Shown here: piece after piece, positions 1 to 8,269 of the stretch
How positions within the stretch are numbered: position 1 is the first letter of the stretch
Layout: each line of letters starts with the position of its first letter
Made by a program: the position numbers and the translations under genes
The notes under the pieces: model-generated
What the model was told of the DNA's origin: nothing
What the model saw: only the letters and a program-made list of their open reading frames with translations
The model's database searches: none
Origin: Lachnospiraceae bacterium
GTDB lineage: Bacteria; Bacillota; Clostridia; Lachnospirales; Lachnospiraceae
Length of the DNA stretch: 11,910 nucleotides
Assembly (NCBI GenBank): GCA_017444545.1
Contig: JAFSWJ010000133.1
Location: forward strand, 1 to 11,910
Direction of reading: 5' to 3'

Positions 1-58
1 CTGTCCGAGCCGTGAACAAAACATACATCGTTTCTGCAACAAAAAAACAAAGTATAAC

Positions 59-99
59 GGGACAGGGAAGGTGGGACACAGATACGTCCCCTGTCCCAC
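59..99 (+). repeat. short palindromic repeat, copy A
   Basis: GTGGGACA (71-78) and TGTCCCAC (92-99) form a perfect 8-bp stem around a 13-base loop containing ACGTCCCC. GGGACAGGG at 59-67 can pair instead with 89-97, so two alternative hairpins exist. The layout, with outer inverted arms and an off-centre CGTCCCC core, matches the copies at 2884-2911 and 2953-2977. It lies just beyond the ilvC terminator. Read on this strand it has the same orientation as the copies at 2953 and 4913. Confidence 0.7.
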
Positions 100-101
100 A
101 T

Positions 102-132
102 AAAAAAAGGCAGGAAGCATAGCTTCCTGCCT
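102..132 (-). terminator. intrinsic terminator of ilvNC
   Basis: GGCAGGAAGC (109-118) and GCTTCCTGCC (122-131) form a perfect GC-rich 10-bp stem with a 3-base loop, extended by an A-T pair at 108/132. On the minus strand the stem is followed by seven T residues (the A run at 102-108). It starts 17 bases after the ilvC stop codon, the classic layout for factor-independent termination of the ilvN-ilvC transcript. Confidence 0.95.
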
Positions 133-148
133 GACGTTGAATGATCTT

Positions 149-1733
<1,585 letters not shown>

Positions 1734-1759
1734 CTTTGCTCCTTCCGTCATAAAGGTAT

Positions 1760-1796
1760 CTTTTAGAATATATTCTACGTAATGGTCTTTTGTCAA
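1760..1796 (-). promoter_or_regulatory. predicted ilvN-ilvC promoter
   Basis: On the minus strand a perfect TTGACA -35 (1796-1791) is followed after 18 bases by TATATT (1772-1767), a 5/6 match to the -10 consensus. Transcription would start near 1760, giving a leader of about 27 bases that contains the ilvN ribosome binding site. That is too short for a T-box or a leader-peptide attenuator. Confidence 0.75.
1764..1777. promoter_or_regulatory. 14-bp palindrome over the ilvN -10 (candidate operator)
   Basis: TAGAATATATTCTA is a perfect 14-bp inverted repeat that fully covers the predicted -10 of the ilvN promoter. A dimeric repressor bound here would block RNA polymerase. The sequence does not match the CodY consensus. 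AT-rich palindromes can arise by chance, so the operator role is inference. Confidence 0.45.
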
Positions 1797-1801
1797 TTGC
1801 A

Positions 1802-1837
1802 TTGCATTAGATTTTCCTATGGTTTATTATCTAATTC
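1802..1837 (+). promoter_or_regulatory. predicted acyltransferase promoter
   Basis: TTGCAT (1802-1807) is followed after 17 bases by TATTAT (1825-1830), a 5/6 match to the -10 consensus. The predicted transcription start, about 7 bases downstream, falls at about 1837, next to the ATG at 1838. It is back to back with the ilvN promoter: the two -35 regions are separated by five bases. Confidence 0.5.
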
Positions 1838-2932
1838 ATGAAGGAAAGACGCAATGAATTTGATCTCATGAGGGCGCTTGCAGCCCTTTGCATAGTGCTT
1901 TTTCACTACAGTTACGCCTTTGTGCAGTACAATGTGGGAGGGGAGCACATCGATTTCATGATGCACGCGAACGGCACCTGGGGTGCCCTTTTCGTATCCC
2001 TCTTTTTCATGCTCTCCGGCGCCTCCCTCTACTACAACTGGAACGGGCGGATGACATCCTTTTCGGGAAAGGGCGGCGTACTTGATTTCTACAAAAAAAG
2101 ATTCCTTTCCATCTTCCCGATGTTCTACATAGGATGGGCTGTCTGTTATGTGATCACCGTCATATCCTTTAACGGCATCAGAAACTGGGGTGGACCCTAC
2201 AGGAGGCTTTTTCTGACGCTTTTTGGCATCGACGGATACTTCCTCTACAGGGGACTCAACTATTATCTCATCGGAGAATGGTTCCTGGGCGCCATCATAA
2301 TGCTCTATGTCCTCTATCCGCTGCTGCAGTGGTGCATGAAAAAGATCCCTGTCACCGCCACCGTCATCGTGATCTTATTATTTGCGCTCAACACCTCAAG
2401 ACGCTATCTGCCCTTCATGTCAAAGTACAATGCGTGGGTTTTGATCTCCGACAACATCAACATCATCACCTGTCTCCTGTCCTTCTGGACGGGCATGCTC
2501 CTGGGGCGTATGGGGCGGTGCATAATAAAATCGTACACGGCGATCCCCGCTCTCGTCTGTGCCCTCGTCATAATGATCTTTCCGCTTCCCGTAAGCACCC
2601 TGATACTTTCACCGCTCCTTGCGATATGCTTTTACATAGTACTTTCCGCCTTCAGCATGATGCTTGACAGCCGGATGAAGAACAGAAAAGTATATGACTG
2701 CACCGTCGGTTTTCTGAGCAGATATTCCTATCCTGTATTTCTGGTCCATCATGTGACCATACAAAAGATGCTGACACTGTTTTCAGGCCGGGAAATGAGT
2801 TATGCCGCAAGCATCCTCTACTTTTTTGTAACGCTTGCCGTGATCTGTATCCTCGCCTTCGGACTTGCAAAGCTTACACATCTTGTAACAGAGGGACGGT
2901 TCTCTGTTACAAAATCTCTCAAAAAACATTGA
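1838..2932 (+). CDS. acyltransferase 3 family membrane protein (OafA/YrhL type)
   Basis: Integral membrane acyltransferase of the acyltransferase-3 family, whose members typically transfer acetyl or other acyl groups to cell-envelope sugars or small molecules. The 364-residue protein has about ten hydrophobic segments. It carries the family's N-terminal Arg-x10-His motif (R12 and the presumed catalytic H23 in VLFHYSYAF), LFFMLSGASL at residues 56-64, a basic YKKRFLSIFP at 85-94 and GEWFLGAIIMLY near 146-157. No extra periplasmic SGNH domain is present. The substrate cannot be read from the sequence and the neighbours give no clue. No Shine-Dalgarno precedes the ATG and the predicted transcript begins at it, so translation may be leaderless; an in-frame ATG at 1868 (residue 11) is an alternative. 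Residues 349-358 are encoded by a palindromic repeat that also occurs between genes, so the C-terminal tail has probably been altered by repeat insertion. Confidence 0.9.
   Translation: MKERRNEFDLMRALAALCIVLFHYSYAFVQYNVGGEHIDFMMHANGTWGALFVSLFFMLSGASLYYNWNGRMTSFSGKGGVLDFYKKRFLSIFPMFYIGWAVCYVITVISFNGIRNWGGPYRRLFLTLFGIDGYFLYRGLNYYLIGEWFLGAIIMLYVLYPLLQWCMKKIPVTATVIVILLFALNTSRRYLPFMSKYNAWVLISDNINIITCLLSFWTGMLLGRMGRCIIKSYTAIPALVCALVIMIFPLPVSTLILSPLLAICFYIVLSAFSMMLDSRMKNRKVYDCTVGFLSRYSYPVFLVHHVTIQKMLTLFSGREMSYAASILYFFVTLAVICILAFGLAKLTHLVTEGRFSVTKSLKKH
2884..2911 (-). repeat. short palindromic repeat, copy B (inside acyltransferase 3' end)
   Basis: TGTAACAGAG (2884-2893) and CTCTGTTACA (2902-2911) are perfect 10-bp inverted arms around GGACGGTT. 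The core GGGACGGTTCTCTGT is the reverse complement of the core in copy C. The element lies in frame near the end of the acyltransferase gene and encodes about ten of its last residues. Confidence 0.85.
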
Positions 2933-2952
2933 AACCCCTGATAAACAGCGGC

Positions 2953-2977
2953 GTCACAGAGAACCGTCCCCTGTGAC
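2953..2977 (+). repeat. short palindromic repeat, copy C (between convergent genes)
   Basis: GTCACAG (2953-2959) and CTGTGAC (2971-2977) form a perfect 7-bp stem around AGAACCGTCCC. It is inverted relative to copy B: bases 2893-2910 and 2953-2970 can pair over 18 positions with one mismatch, with a 42-base loop. It lies 20 bases after the acyltransferase stop and 9 bases beyond the MFS stop. No T-run follows on either strand, so it is not a standard intrinsic terminator, but the long hairpin could still separate the two convergent transcripts. Confidence 0.85.
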
Positions 2978-2986
2978 CGGAACTGA

Positions 2987-4171
2987 TCAAATGACGGTAT
3001 CCCCCGGTTTGGGGAGCTTTCTGTATGTGATCTCAAGAAATCCCAGATTAAGAACGGCAAATATGAGAAGGTAAAACGGCATGATGCCGATCCCGATGTG
3101 CTGCTGCAATATGCCGAAAACCATGGGCATGAAGGTGCTTCCCACGTAGGCTGATGCCATCTGAAGTCCGATCACCGACGCACTGAATCTCTTTCCGAAA
3201 TTTTCCGGAGCCATATGCTGGATCGCAGGATAAACAGGGCCCATTCCCGTTCCTATGATAATAAAACCGATGGCTGCCGGAAGGAAATGCCCTGAGGGAA
3301 GAAGAACAAGGGCTATCCCCGCAAGCTCCACCGCAATACCGGTCCTGATGAGAAGTCTGTCTCCCAGCCTGTTTGAAACAAATCCCGATATCAGTCTGCC
3401 AAGCATCAGTCCGCCGAAAATGAGGGATCCGAAGGAGGCGATCATACGGTCCGAAAGACCGTTTTTTGTTCCCGCAAAGTAGCTTGAGGTCCACAAAAAG
3501 CAGGTGGCCTCACCTGCACAGTATGAAAAAAAGGCGATCAGTGTCAAAACCACCCCCGGCACCTTTAATGCTTCCCTGATGCCTGCACTGTCCTTTACAG
3601 CACCGCCTGAAATCCCCGATGCCGCCTCATTTTTTTGCCAAAGCGGAAGCGACAGGATCACTATGATGAGGATGCCTGTCTGGATGAAGGCAGTCCATCT
3701 GTAGCCTTCATTCCACCGTGCACGGCTTAAGGCAAGTCCCATGATATTCGGGCTTATCACGGCACCGACTCCGTAAAAGCAATGCAGGAAGTTCATCACC
3801 GATGATGAAAAATTTTCCGCAACATAGTGGTTGACCGAAGCATCGATGGCTCCGGCTCCCAGACCGTAGGGGATCACAAAGAGAAAAAGCATTTTATATG
3901 AAGTGCAGAAGGAAAAACCCGCAAGACCTGTTATCGTCAGGAAAATGGATACGATGACGATCCATTTTGTATGAAAGCTTCTGATCATACGGGGGCTAAA
4001 CAGCGCAGAGATGATGGTCATGAAGGATATGGACATGGACACATATCCTGCGTAGGAAGAAGGAACTCCGAAATACACCTGCATCGAAGGCCAGCCGGAA
4101 CCCAGAAGGGAATCCGGCAGACCAAGGCTTATGAAGATCAGATATATGACTGCAAGTAAAAGCGAATACAT
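2987..4171 (-). CDS. MFS transporter, FucP-like, substrate unknown
   Basis: Major facilitator superfamily permease of the inner membrane, 394 residues with twelve predicted hydrophobic helices, the normal size. The N-terminal half carries VIPYGLGAGAIDASVNHYVA (residues 99-118) and MNFLHCFYGVGAVISP (126-141), typical of the clostridial branch related to fucose permease-like carriers. GFVSNRLGDRLL in the second half matches the MFS signature loop between helices 8 and 9. It starts 6 bases after the phosphatase stop codon, so translation is probably coupled. As the last gene of the fatty-acid operon it could move a metabolite linked to that pathway, but this branch also contains sugar carriers and the sequence does not identify the cargo. 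There is no clear terminator after it, only the inverted repeat pair at 2884-2977. Confidence 0.9.
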   Translation of the reverse strand: MYSLLLAVIYLIFISLGLPDSLLGSGWPSMQVYFGVPSSYAGYVSMSISFMTIISALFSPRMIRSFHTKWIVIVSIFLTITGLAGFSFCTSYKMLFLFVIPYGLGAGAIDASVNHYVAENFSSSVMNFLHCFYGVGAVISPNIMGLALSRARWNEGYRWTAFIQTGILIIVILSLPLWQKNEAASGISGGAVKDSAGIREALKVPGVVLTLIAFFSYCAGEATCFLWTSSYFAGTKNGLSDRMIASFGSLIFGGLMLGRLISGFVSNRLGDRLLIRTGIAVELAGIALVLLPSGHFLPAAIGFIIIGTGMGPVYPAIQHMAPENFGKRFSASVIGLQMASAYVGSTFMPMVFGILQQHIGIGIMPFYLLIFAVLNLGFLEITYRKLPKPGDTVI

Positions 4172-4177
4172 TTTTTC

Positions 4178-4909
4178 TCAATGCCTCTCGTCTTTATTAT
4201 CATAGCATTCGCAAAATCTGGCCGCAAAGGACCGTGGCTCGTTGTTAACAAAAAGATGGGTGGTCTCCCCGTACGCATTCATACGAAAGCCCGCGATACC
4301 CTGCCTTCTCTCCTCTGTTGCAAGGATGCTGACCGATGAAGGCAGCGCCACCATTCCGTGCCACAGTATCATCGGCGAGACGTGGAGCAGGTAACTGATC
4401 ATAACGATGGATACCGCATAATGCGTGAAGAACACTATCGTATCATTATTCGGGCGTTTTGCCAGAAACAGATTTCCCTGTTTTTCGTATCCGTGATCCT
4501 TTAAGAATCTTTCAAAGCATCCCGTGACCCGGTCGTATTCCTTTCCTGCACCACCTTCTGTCATGACGGGATGATCCTTCCATTTATCATAATCATAAAA
4601 CCCGGGATAAACGGTCCAGTCGGAAGGCATCCAGTCCCAGGATACCGATGTGACATCCTCCGGCTTGTCGGGCCTGTGGATGCGCACATCAAATTCCTTC
4701 AGCCACTCAAGCTCAGCGGCTTCCTGCCCTCTTATCTTCAACGTCGGCTCGGCCGTACGCTTTGCCCTGCCGAGGGGAGAGACATAGATCTCGTCTATCT
4801 TCCAGTCCTTCAGGTAATGCGCCAGGCACTGCGCCTCCCTTTTTCCCTTTTCGGTCAGGGAGTCATTAATATAATCAGGTTCAGCGTGTCGTATAAATAT
4901 CAGTTTCAT
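4178..4909 (-). CDS. histidine phosphatase superfamily protein
   Basis: Cytoplasmic branch 1 histidine phosphatase (phosphoglycerate mutase-like fold), 243 residues. The catalytic set is visible: R7-H8 in FIRHAEPD, where H8 would form the phosphohistidine, R48 in SPLGRAKRT, the probable acid E72 in WLKEFD, and H163 in FFTHYAVS. RHA replaces the classic RHG, a common variant. Between residues 75 and 125 is a Trp/Tyr/Asp-rich insertion absent from minimal members, which probably shapes the substrate pocket. The substrate is unknown; sugar phosphates, nucleotides or a cofactor-linked phosphate are all possible. The start at 4909 places the catalytic core at the N-terminus as usual; a longer frame reaching 5020 would overlap the ligase by 89 bases and adds non-family sequence. 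The gene begins 22 bases after the ligase stop, and its only ribosome-binding-like bases (AGGGGA) belong to a repeat copy. Confidence 0.92.
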   Translation of the reverse strand: MKLIFIRHAEPDYINDSLTEKGKREAQCLAHYLKDWKIDEIYVSPLGRAKRTAEPTLKIRGQEAAELEWLKEFDVRIHRPDKPEDVTSVSWDWMPSDWTVYPGFYDYDKWKDHPVMTEGGAGKEYDRVTGCFERFLKDHGYEKQGNLFLAKRPNNDTIVFFTHYAVSIVMISYLLHVSPMILWHGMVALPSSVSILATEERRQGIAGFRMNAYGETTHLFVNNEPRSFAARFCECYDNKDERH

Positions 4910-4912
4910 TTG

Positions 4913-4926
4913 AGAACCGTCCCCTG
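4913..4926 (+). repeat. repeat core, copy D (in phosphatase ribosome-binding region)
   Basis: AGAACCGTCCCCTG here is identical over 14 bases to 2960-2973 of copy C, but the outer stem arms are missing. It occupies most of the 22-base gap between the ligase stop (4932-4934) and the phosphatase ATG (4907-4909). On the minus strand it reads CAGGGGACGGTTCT, so its AGGGGA lies about 10 bases before the ATG and is the best available Shine-Dalgarno sequence. Confidence 0.75.
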
Positions 4927-4931
4927 ATCGA

Positions 4932-6593
4932 CTATTTCGATCTTTCGAATTCCTCGCGGTCCGCCTTTCGGATGGCGGCGCGGCTGATCTTGCCGTTTGA
5001 AGTACGGGGTAATGAATCAACGAAGCGGATCATTCTGGGATACTTGTAGATGGCGGCATTCTGCTTCACGAACTCCTGAAGCTTCGTGGCAAGAGTGCCG
5101 TCCTCTTTGAAGCCCTTGTTCAGGACTATGGTGGCTTTGACTATATATCCTCTCCTCTTTGAGGGATAGCCCGTGACGGCACACTCAAAGACCGCGGGAT
5201 GCTTCATGAGGATATCCTCCACCTCGGAGGGTCCTATACGGTAGCCGCTTGACTTGATGACATCATCATTTCTGCTGACATAATAAAAATAACCGTCCTC
5301 ATCACGCTTTGCGATATCCTTTGTGTGGTAGACTCCGCCTTCCCAGAGTTCCTCATAAAGCTCATCATCATCAAGATATCCGGAGAACACTCCCAACGGC
5401 CTTTTGCCGTCCGTCTTTCTGATGACGATCTCACCCTCTTCTCCCGGCTTCACACTGTTTAAGTCCTCATCCACAACATCAAGACAGTAAAGAGGCGAAC
5501 CCTTTCCGATGGAACCGGTCCTTCCCGGATCACCCACGGGAGTGCATATCTGAAGTCCTGTCTCTGTCTGTCCGAAGCCTTCCCTGACCACAAGTCCGGT
5601 CATCCTTGTAAATTTTTCCGTGACCTCAATGGGCATGGCCTCCCCGGCCGTTGTCACATTTTCAAGAGCTGACAGGTCAAATTTTGTCAGATCCTCAAGC
5701 ACGAAATATTTGTAGATCGTTGGCGGCGCACAGAAGGAAGTGATCCTTTCATCCTGGAGAAGCCTTAGCATATCCCGGGCATAGAACTGCTCATAATCAT
5801 AGACCATGATGGCACAGCACATGAACCACTGCCCGTAGAGCTTGCCCCAGGAGGACTTGGCCCAGCCGGAATCGGCGACCGTCAGATGAAGACCTCCCTT
5901 TTTGACGCCGTGCCAGTTCTTTGCGGTATAAATATGTGCAACGGGATATGAAAAATCATGTATGACAGCCTTTGGCGATCCGTTGGTGCCGGAGGTGAAA
6001 AACATGGACATGTCATCCGTCACCTTTGTTTCTATCCTGTTAAATTTTTCGCCGGCCTTTTCCACCATCTCGTCAAAATCAAGGAAATTGTTGAAGGGTT
6101 CTCCCACCTTGATCTTCAGCACATTTCTGCCTGCAACGGCATCTGCCACCCTGGTGCAGATCTGCTCGCTGTTGGCACAGATAACTGCACGGGCCTTTGC
6201 CTTTATTACCCTCTCCCTGATATCATCCACCGATACCATATGGGAGGTGGGCACGGCAACCGCTCCTATCTTGTGGATGGCAAGGATGGCTATCCAGAAT
6301 TCATAACGCCTTTTTAAGAGCAGCAATATCCTGTCGCCTTTTTTCAGTCCCGCATCCGTCAATGCATTTGCAGCCTTGTCCGTCAGGCGCCTGATATCGG
6401 CGTAGGTAAATCTCTTTTCAATGCCTTCGGCACTTTTGTGAAGCAGAGCCAGTTCGTCAGGCATCTCCTCAGAGAGCACATCCATCACATCATAGGCAAA
6501 ATTAAAGTCATCCGGAATAGATGATTCTATCCGGACAACTTTGCCGCTTTCGTCAGTAATCTCTTTGTAATACTTTTCAAAAATCTCGGACAT
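4932..6593 (-). CDS. AMP-forming acyl-CoA synthetase, acetyl/medium-chain type
   Basis: Adenylate-forming ligase that activates a carboxylic acid with ATP and passes it to CoA (or possibly another thiol). It is 553 residues from the chosen ATG. The phosphate-binding loop TSGTNGSPKA is at residues 200-209, followed by SGWAKSSWGKLYGQW, the adenine motif EGFGQTETG, the hinge region YYVSRNDDVIKSSGYRIGP and the catalytic Lys535 in SNGKIS. SGWAKSSWGKLYGQW and the hinge region resemble medium-chain (ACSM-like) synthetases more than long-chain FadD. The start at 6593 lies one base after the fabZ TAA (TAATATG), with GGAGAG upstream inside fabZ. An in-frame ATG at 6614, inside fabZ, would add seven residues. 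Its place directly after the fatty-acid genes suggests that it activates a primer acid, recycles free fatty acids or charges ACP; none of these is proven. The substrate chain length cannot be read from sequence. Confidence 0.9.
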   Translation of the reverse strand: MSEIFEKYYKEITDESGKVVRIESSIPDDFNFAYDVMDVLSEEMPDELALLHKSAEGIEKRFTYADIRRLTDKAANALTDAGLKKGDRILLLLKRRYEFWIAILAIHKIGAVAVPTSHMVSVDDIRERVIKAKARAVICANSEQICTRVADAVAGRNVLKIKVGEPFNNFLDFDEMVEKAGEKFNRIETKVTDDMSMFFTSGTNGSPKAVIHDFSYPVAHIYTAKNWHGVKKGGLHLTVADSGWAKSSWGKLYGQWFMCCAIMVYDYEQFYARDMLRLLQDERITSFCAPPTIYKYFVLEDLTKFDLSALENVTTAGEAMPIEVTEKFTRMTGLVVREGFGQTETGLQICTPVGDPGRTGSIGKGSPLYCLDVVDEDLNSVKPGEEGEIVIRKTDGKRPLGVFSGYLDDDELYEELWEGGVYHTKDIAKRDEDGYFYYVSRNDDVIKSSGYRIGPSEVEDILMKHPAVFECAVTGYPSKRRGYIVKATIVLNKGFKEDGTLATKLQEFVKQNAAIYKYPRMIRFVDSLPRTSNGKISRAAIRKADREEFERSK

Positions 6594-6594
6594 A

Positions 6595-7029
6595 TTATTT
6601 TTTCTCTCCGTCATCTTTTACTATGGCGAAGGAAAAATCTCCGCTCATGCATTTCTTTCCGTCAACCGTCACCTCTCCGTGAAGAACATAGAGAGGATGC
6701 GATGACTTCAATATCTTTGTGTCGATCTTTACGAGGTCTCCGGGACGGATCATACCTCTGAAACGTACCTTGTCAAGACCTGTATATACGGCCAGATTGC
6801 CCTCCTGCATCTGATCCGAAAACATGGCACAGGCTGACTGGGCCATCATCTCGCACTGGATCACACCCGGCACTATGGGATTTCCCGGGAAATGGCCCTG
6901 AAGGAAAAATTCATCTCCCTTTACCTTGTAGTAGCCGGTGGCGGAGCCGTCATCGTTTAAGTTTACCTCATCCACGAGGAGCATGGGCTCCCTGTGGGGC
7001 AGTATCTTTTTGATCTCTTCCCTGTTCAT
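6595..7029 (-). CDS. fabZ: 3-hydroxyacyl-ACP dehydratase FabZ
   Basis: Removes water from 3-hydroxyacyl-ACP to give trans-2-enoyl-ACP in the type II elongation cycle. The 144-residue hotdog-fold protein shows the N-terminal ILPHREPMLLVDEV and the active-site segment GHFPGNPIVPGVIQCEMMAQ, with catalytic H46 and E60. The start at 7029 gives the normal family length and has GGAG eight bases upstream; an upstream ATG at 7104 in the same frame would run through the end of fabF. It starts four bases after the fabF stop, and its own stop is one base before the ligase ATG. No FabA or FabM isomerase is encoded nearby, so this locus alone accounts for saturated chains only. Confidence 0.97.
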   Translation of the reverse strand: MNREEIKKILPHREPMLLVDEVNLNDDGSATGYYKVKGDEFFLQGHFPGNPIVPGVIQCEMMAQSACAMFSDQMQEGNLAVYTGLDKVRFRGMIRPGDLVKIDTKILKSSHPLYVLHGEVTVDGKKCMSGDFSFAIVKDDGEKK

Positions 7030-7033
7030 ACGC

Positions 7034-8269
7034 TCACTCCGCTTTCCTGAATGCCACGCAGGCATTGTGTCCGCCAAAGCCCAGAGAGGATGAAAGGGCT
7101 GCATTTACGGGTGCTTCCACGGCTTTGTTCGGCGTATAGTCCAGATCGCACTCCTCATCCTTTTCTTTGTAGTTTATGGTGGGCGGGATGATGCCCGTAT
7201 CCAAAGCCATGACAGTTGCTATGGCCTCAACCGCTCCCGTTGCTCCCAGCATATGACCGGTCATGGACTTGGTGGAGCTGATGTGGATCGAGTAAGCCTT
7301 TTGTCCGAATACCTCCTTGATGGCCTTTGTCTCCATGGCATCATTGAGGTGGGTTCCGGTACCGTGGGCGTTGATGTAGATCTCATCCGCATCGGTGATG
7401 CCAGCCTCCTCCTTTGCAAGCTTGATCGCACGCATCGCACCGTAGCCTTCCGGATCCGGAGCGGTGATGTGATAGGCATCGCAGGTATTGCCGTAGCCTG
7501 TAATCTCCGCATATATCTTTGCGCCGCGCTTTTTTGCACGCTCATATTCTTCAAGCACCAGGATGCCGGCGCCCTCTCCCATGACGAAGCCCCCGCGCCT
7601 TTTGTCAAAGGGAAGGCTTGCTTCATCGGGATCCTCCGCAAGGCTTAAAGCCTGGCAGTTTACAAAGCCTGCCATTGAAAGCTCGTTTATGGCCGCCTCG
7701 GTACCGCCTGCAATGATCGCATCAGCATATCCGTTTTTGATAGCCCTGAAGGCTTCACCCAGGGTATGGCTTGATGAGGCGCAGGCCGTAACTACCGGAA
7801 GTGTGGGACCCTTTGCTCCAAAGCGGATGGCAACCGCACCTGTGGGCATATTGCTGATCATCATGGGCACAAAGAAGGGCGACACCATATCGGGTCCTTT
7901 TTCATTGAGCCTGAGGGTATTTGTGATAGTGGTGCTGATGCCGCCGATACCCGAGCCTATGTAAACCCCAAGCCTGTCTTTGTCTATACCGCTTTCCATG
8001 ATGCCGCTCATGTTCACGGCTTCAATGGCCGCTGCGTAGGCATACTGCATGCAAAGATCCGATCTCCTGATCTCCTGTACCGAGGGGTAATAATCCTTCG
8101 GATTGAAATCCTTTACCTCTGCATCAACAGATGCCTTGAGCCTCGAAGCATCAAACCTTGTGATCCTTCCGATACCGTTCTTTCCGGCCTTCAGGCTCTC
8201 CCAGAAGGTATCCATATCATTTCCCACAGGGCTTATGACGCCCATTCCGGTAACCGCTACTCTATACAT
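7034..8269 (-). CDS. fabF: beta-ketoacyl-ACP synthase II
   Basis: Elongation condensing enzyme: joins malonyl-ACP to an acyl-ACP with loss of CO2. At 411 residues it has the standard KAS II length. The thiolase-fold triad is intact: C163 in TACASSSH, H302 in NAHGTGTHLND and H339 in KSMTGHMLGATG, with K334 nearby. The glycine-rich GMGVISPVG at the N-terminus and the GEGAGILVLEE segment are typical. The start overlaps the end of fabG by 8 bases, and the GGAGG ribosome binding site is built from the last codons of fabG (Gly-Gly-Met-Tyr-Val), so the two genes are translationally coupled. With no FabH in the window, FabF-type decarboxylation of malonyl-ACP or a distant FabH would have to start the chains. 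Confidence 0.98.
   Translation of the reverse strand: MYRVAVTGMGVISPVGNDMDTFWESLKAGKNGIGRITRFDASRLKASVDAEVKDFNPKDYYPSVQEIRRSDLCMQYAYAAAIEAVNMSGIMESGIDKDRLGVYIGSGIGGISTTITNTLRLNEKGPDMVSPFFVPMMISNMPTGAVAIRFGAKGPTLPVVTACASSSHTLGEAFRAIKNGYADAIIAGGTEAAINELSMAGFVNCQALSLAEDPDEASLPFDKRRGGFVMGEGAGILVLEEYERAKKRGAKIYAEITGYGNTCDAYHITAPDPEGYGAMRAIKLAKEEAGITDADEIYINAHGTGTHLNDAMETKAIKEVFGQKAYSIHISSTKSMTGHMLGATGAVEAIATVMALDTGIIPPTINYKEKDEECDLDYTPNKAVEAPVNAALSSSLGFGGHNACVAFRKAE

Larger units (their letters stand above)
1..148. other. left-edge region downstream of ilvC
   Basis: This stretch lies beyond the ilvC stop codon. Its right half holds the ilvC terminator hairpin and one copy of the window's short repeat. 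The first 58 bases are A-rich and show no RNA gene or recognisable protein. Two plus-strand frames stay open from the left edge to stops near 101-103 and 118-120, but neither translation resembles a known protein, so no gene tail is called. Confidence 0.5.

Noticed and set aside
1734..1837. T-box riboswitch or leader-peptide attenuator upstream of ilvN
   Set aside because: The predicted leader is only about 27 bases, with no terminator hairpin and no branched-chain-rich short peptide.
2884..2977. Standard bidirectional intrinsic terminator between the convergent genes
   Set aside because: The hairpins are strong, but no T-run follows on either strand, so they are reported as repeats rather than as a terminator.
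4910..5020. Longer phosphatase start at 5020
   Set aside because: The extra 37 residues are Arg/Ser-rich, overlap the end of the ligase by 89 bases and precede the natural MKLIFIRHA N-terminus.
7253..7964. Open frames on the plus strand opposite fabF
   Set aside because: They overlap the fully conserved fabF coding sequence, have no ribosome binding site and resemble no protein.
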